Below are positions 61,028-64,000 of a DNA stretch of 64,000 bases, piece by piece (positions within the stretch are counted from its first letter, which is position 1; each line of letters opens with the position of its first letter). Made by a program: the position numbers and the translations under genes. Source of the stretch: an uncultured Clostridia bacterium (GTDB lineage: Bacteria; Bacillota; Clostridia; Oscillospirales; Ruminococcaceae); the NCBI GenBank assembly GCA_947628655.1, contig CANRAS010000003.1, forward strand, positions 1-64,000, in the 5' to 3' direction. The notes under the pieces are model-generated. The model did no database searches. It saw nothing but the letters and a program-made list of their open reading frames with translations, and was not told where the DNA came from.

Positions 61028-62641
61028 TTGATAACAGTAACGGACGTTTCCGTGTCGTTTGGCGGACAGGTCTTATTCAAGGACGCGGAACTTAAATTTA
61101 CGGCAGGGAACTGTTATGGAGTAATCGGCGCGAACGGCGCGGGAAAATCGACGTTCCTGCGCGTTCTCTGCGGGGAACTCGAACCCACAAAGGGCACGGT
61201 AACGCGCCCCGCGGAACTCAGAATGAGCGTTCTGCGCCAAGACCACTATGCGTTTGATGATTACACGGTACAGGATACCGTGATAATGGGCAATAAAAAG
61301 TTATATGATATAATGCGCGAAAAGGACGAACTTTACGCAAAGCCCGATTTTTCGGACGAGGACGGCGAAAGAGCGTCGGTATTAGAGGGCGAGTTCGCGG
61401 AACTGAACGGCTGGGAGGCTGAAAGCGACGCGTCAAAGCTGGTGCAGGGTCTTGGACTTCCCGAAGAGATAATGGGACAGCAAATGTCCTCTCTTACGGG
61501 CAACGAGAAAGTAAAAGTTCTTTTGGCGCAGTGCCTGTTCGGCAATCCCGATATTATCCTTATGGACGAGCCTACAAACCATCTCGATGTCGAGGCGGTA
61601 TCGTGGCTTGAGGATTTCCTCGCCGATTATTTCGGCACGGTCATAGTCGTGTCGCACGACCGCCATTTTCTTAACAACGTCTGCACGCATATTGTGGATA
61701 TAGACTACGGCAAGATTAAAATGTATGTCGGAAACTATGAATTCTGGTATGAAAGCAGTCAGCTTATCCAGCGTATGATAAAACAGCAGAACAAGAAAAC
61801 AGAAGAAAAAATAAAGGAACTTCAGAGTTTTATAGCAAGGTTTTCCGCGAACAAATCAAAATCCAAACAGGCGACTTCCCGCCGTAAATTGCTTGACAAG
61901 CTGACCGTTGAGGAACTCCCCGCAAGTTCCCGAAAGTATCCGTATATCGGCTTTGATATGGAGCGCGAGGCGGGCAAGGATATTCTTGGGGTCACGGGGC
62001 TTTCCAAAACGGTAGACGGTGTTAAAGTGCTGAATAACGTGAGTTTTACAGTTGCAAAGGGCGATAAAATAGCGTTCGTCGGCAACAATGAAATCGCCGT
62101 TACAACGCTTTTCCGTATCCTCACGGAAGAACTCGAACCCGACGAGGGAACGTTCAAGTGGGGAGGAACTATAACCACAAGTTATTTCCCGAACGACAAC
62201 AGCGCGTTTTTCAACGACTGCGAGCTTTCGATAATTGATTGGATGCGTCAGTATTCCTCCGATGAAACCGAGAGTTTTCTGCGCGGTTTCTTAGGCAGAA
62301 TGTTATTCAGCGGTGATGATGTGTATAAGCCCGTAAACGTGCTTTCGGGCGGTGAAAAGGTAAGGTGTATGTTCAGCAGAATGATGCTCTTTCATTCAAA
62401 TTGCCTGATACTTGACAGACCCACCAACCACCTTGACCTTGAAAGCATAACCGCCGTAAACAACGGGCTTTCGGAGTTCAAAGGCAATGTGCTTTTCGCA
62501 AGCCACGACCACGAAATACTCGACACCGTGCCGAACAGGATAATAGAAATAACGGAAAACGGCTGTTATGACCGCCGCGGCAATTACGACGAATATATAG
62601 AGTGGCGAAAGGAAAACGTCGGCGGTTCGCTTTCCATTTGA
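61028..62641 (+). CDS. ABC-F family ATPase with a degenerate second nucleotide site
   Basis: A 537-residue twin-ATPase without membrane helices, started at TTG 61028 (AAGGAG upstream). Site 1 has Walker A GANGAGKST and Walker B LMDEPTNHLD; its signature reads LTGNE. Site 2 reads GNNEIAVTT in place of Walker A, and LDRPTNHLD in place of the catalytic Glu motif, while its signature LSGGEKVR is normal. This asymmetry resembles the YkpA/YbiT branch. ABC-F proteins act at the ribosomal E site in translation rescue or antibiotic protection. Whether this one confers resistance is unknown. Confidence 0.88.
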   Translation: MITVTDVSVSFGGQVLFKDAELKFTAGNCYGVIGANGAGKSTFLRVLCGELEPTKGTVTRPAELRMSVLRQDHYAFDDYTVQDTVIMGNKKLYDIMREKDELYAKPDFSDEDGERASVLEGEFAELNGWEAESDASKLVQGLGLPEEIMGQQMSSLTGNEKVKVLLAQCLFGNPDIILMDEPTNHLDVEAVSWLEDFLADYFGTVIVVSHDRHFLNNVCTHIVDIDYGKIKMYVGNYEFWYESSQLIQRMIKQQNKKTEEKIKELQSFIARFSANKSKSKQATSRRKLLDKLTVEELPASSRKYPYIGFDMEREAGKDILGVTGLSKTVDGVKVLNNVSFTVAKGDKIAFVGNNEIAVTTLFRILTEELEPDEGTFKWGGTITTSYFPNDNSAFFNDCELSIIDWMRQYSSDETESFLRGFLGRMLFSGDDVYKPVNVLSGGEKVRCMFSRMMLFHSNCLILDRPTNHLDLESITAVNNGLSEFKGNVLFASHDHEILDTVPNRIIEITENGCYDRRGNYDEYIEWRKENVGGSLSI

Positions 62642-62700
62642 ACGTGCTTTTAAATACACCGCAATGGTTTTACCATTGCTGAAAAAGAAAGAATGGTTTT

Positions 62701-63648
62701 ATGAACTATATTATTCTCGACCTTGAGTGGAACCAGGCGATAAGCGTCGCGCGTATGATACGCAAACCCGTAATGCTCCACGGCGAGATAATTCAGATAG
62801 GCGCGGTAAAAACGGACGAGAATTTCAACTTGCAGGATAAAATAAGATTGAGCGTCCGTCCGATGTACTATAAGAAAATGAACCCCCATGTCGAAAGGCT
62901 GACGGGCATAACGCAGGAACAGCTGACGTGCGGGCTGGAGTTTCCGAAGGCGTTCGAGATGTTCAAGAAATGGTGCGGAGATGATTTCAGATTTATAACG
63001 TGGGGCTTTGACGATGTTGGCGTGTTTTCCGACAATTTAACGCTCCACGGTCTTGACCCGTCTTTCGGGAGCAATTATATCAATTTACAGCTTATCTACA
63101 ACCGCCAGACAAAATCGGAACATCTCCAATGCGCATTAGCGGCGGCGGCAGAGAGTATGGGCATACCGATTGACGTTCAGTGCCACGACGCATTAAACGA
63201 CGCTTATCTTACTTATGAATTGTGCAGAAGTCTTGATATGACGTTGGGTATAGCGGAGTACGCCGAATACGCGGCGGCGCTCCCCGTACCTCTTGCAAAA
63301 GACGCGGTGAATAATATCCGCGACCTCAAAACAATGCTGTACGATAAGCGTGTGACGGATATTTCCTGTCCAAAGTGCGGCGGGAAATTAAAACACGGAC
63401 AATGGCTGTTCAGCAGCGGGAAAAGCTGCAAGACCATATCAAATTGCCCCGCCGACGGGAACTTCCTGATTAAACTGAAAGCCGTGAAAATTTCAGACAG
63501 CAGCTATACGGTAATGCGCACCGTATTTTCGGCGTCCGATGAAGAAACCGCCGCTTTTAATGAAAAAATCGCGCAGCGAAAAGAGCGCAGAAAGAAACTC
63601 GCCGCGCAGGGAAACGGAGGACAAAATGATAAAAACAGTAATGTTTGA
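62701..63648 (+). CDS. DEDDh 3'-5' exonuclease with C-terminal zinc-ribbon region
   Basis: A 315-residue DnaQ/KapD-like exonuclease. The first acidic pair is in ILDLEWNQ, the second Asp in WGFDDVGVFSDNL, and the HD of the third motif in QCHDALNDAYLTYELC. A C-terminal extension has CPKCGGKLKHGQWLF, with a further Cys pair, and a very basic tail. It probably trims RNA or DNA 3' ends. The 23-bp overlap with the next gene suggests coupling. Confidence 0.87.
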   Translation: MNYIILDLEWNQAISVARMIRKPVMLHGEIIQIGAVKTDENFNLQDKIRLSVRPMYYKKMNPHVERLTGITQEQLTCGLEFPKAFEMFKKWCGDDFRFITWGFDDVGVFSDNLTLHGLDPSFGSNYINLQLIYNRQTKSEHLQCALAAAAESMGIPIDVQCHDALNDAYLTYELCRSLDMTLGIAEYAEYAAALPVPLAKDAVNNIRDLKTMLYDKRVTDISCPKCGGKLKHGQWLFSSGKSCKTISNCPADGNFLIKLKAVKISDSSYTVMRTVFSASDEETAAFNEKIAQRKERRKKLAAQGNGGQNDKNSNV

Positions 63649-64000
63649 CTTAGACGGCACGCTCCTGCCGTTCGAGCAGGAAGATTTCATAAAGCAGTAT
63701 TTCGGCTGTCTTAGCAAAAAGTTAGTTCCGTTCGGCTATGTGCCCGAAGATACCGTAAAGAATGTCTGGGCAGGCACGAAAGCTATGGTACTAAACGACG
63801 GCTCGCGCCCGAACAGCGCCGCGTTCTGGGAAACGTTCAGACAGGCGTTCCCCGACAAGCCCGATGTCCGCGGAATATGCGACGAGTTTTACACAAACGA
63901 ATTTGATATGGTAAAGGCGTGCTTAAAGCGTACTCCAAATCATAAGCCCCTTATAGAACGTCTGAAAAACGCGGGTATAGATACAGTTTTAGCGACAAAC
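63626..64000 (+). CDS. HAD-superfamily phosphatase (3' truncated by window end)
   Basis: From ATG 63626 (CGGAGGAC upstream) an open frame of 125 codons runs to the window edge. Motif I is VMFDLDGTLLPFEQ, and the last residues DTVLATN are the start of motif II. The alpha-helical cap region (residues 15-95) resembles the phosphoglycolate phosphatase-like group. The substrate is unknown. It overlaps the exonuclease gene by 23 bp. Confidence 0.85.
   Translation, partial: MIKTVMFDLDGTLLPFEQEDFIKQYFGCLSKKLVPFGYVPEDTVKNVWAGTKAMVLNDGSRPNSAAFWETFRQAFPDKPDVRGICDEFYTNEFDMVKACLKRTPNHKPLIERLKNAGIDTVLATN

Noticed and set aside
62661-62679. GCAATGG/CCATTGC hairpin as a terminator after the ABC-F gene
   Set aside because: The stem is only 7 bp and is followed by A-rich, not T-rich, sequence.

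Overview
The window reads as one chromosome segment of a spore-forming, low-to-mid-GC Firmicute of class Clostridia, probably an uncultured Oscillospiraceae/Ruminococcaceae-type lineage. The support is a complete spoIIAA-spoIIAB-sigF operon, a CD1247-like protein beside efp, the order aroQ - M24 peptidase homologue - efp, the block topA-trmFO-plsX-rnc-radical SAM (Elp3-like)-smc-ftsY, strong AGGAGG ribosome sites, frequent TTG/GTG starts, and near-consensus TTGACA-17-TATAAT promoters. The genus cannot be fixed by eye.

Layout. 0-6.6 kb: tail of a surface protein with an NBR1-like Ig fold, a lipoprotein with a three-gene ABC-2 exporter, an AraC/GyrI-like regulator and D-lactate dehydrogenase. 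6.8-12.9 kb: an ECF S-component with a DUF1893 protein, two small unknowns, an eleven-copy ~91-bp hairpin array, the sigma-F operon, a stretch packed with short palindromes and one orphan gene. 13.0-13.5 kb: tmRNA. 13.5-26.4 kb: an AT-rich genomic island directly after tmRNA. It holds a broken serine recombinase, an intact AvcD-like antiphage dCTP deaminase, decayed tyrosine integrases, a row of decayed genes (ILEI domain, MBOAT acyltransferase, carrier protein, adenylation enzyme, a Cys-cluster protein, a GNAT), an intact overlapping pair of DUF262 (GmrSD-type) proteins and a frameshifted radC. 26.5-36.2 kb: acetyltransferase, flavin reductase, unknowns, an ArsB/NhaD-like permease behind 89-bp tandem repeats, a CadC-HMA-CadA metal-efflux operon carrying an O-acetyltransferase, and an ExbB/ExbD-type proton-channel operon. 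36.2-64 kb: mostly housekeeping genes: infC-rpmI-rplT, 23S-type methyltransferase, topA through ftsY, rdgB-yhbY-nadD-yqeK-rsfS, rpsU, a HAD/TIM-barrel pair, aroQ-M24-efp, hisC, metY, an ABC-F ATPase, a DEDDh exonuclease and a partial HAD phosphatase.

How parts fit. In the island, only the candidate phage-defence genes (dCTP deaminase and the DUF262 pair) remain uninterrupted while the mobility and biosynthetic genes have decayed, which suggests selection on defence. The housekeeping operons are tightly packed, with many 1-14 bp overlaps implying translational coupling.

The most unusual signals are the eleven-copy hairpin array upstream of the sigma-F operon; an 89-bp promoter-plus-hairpin element found in tandem at 29.1 kb and singly at 50.9 kb; the DUF262 pair with a 13-bp hairpin in its leader; an M24 peptidase homologue that has lost its metal ligands; infC apparently starting at AUC; and a family of palindromic intergenic modules.
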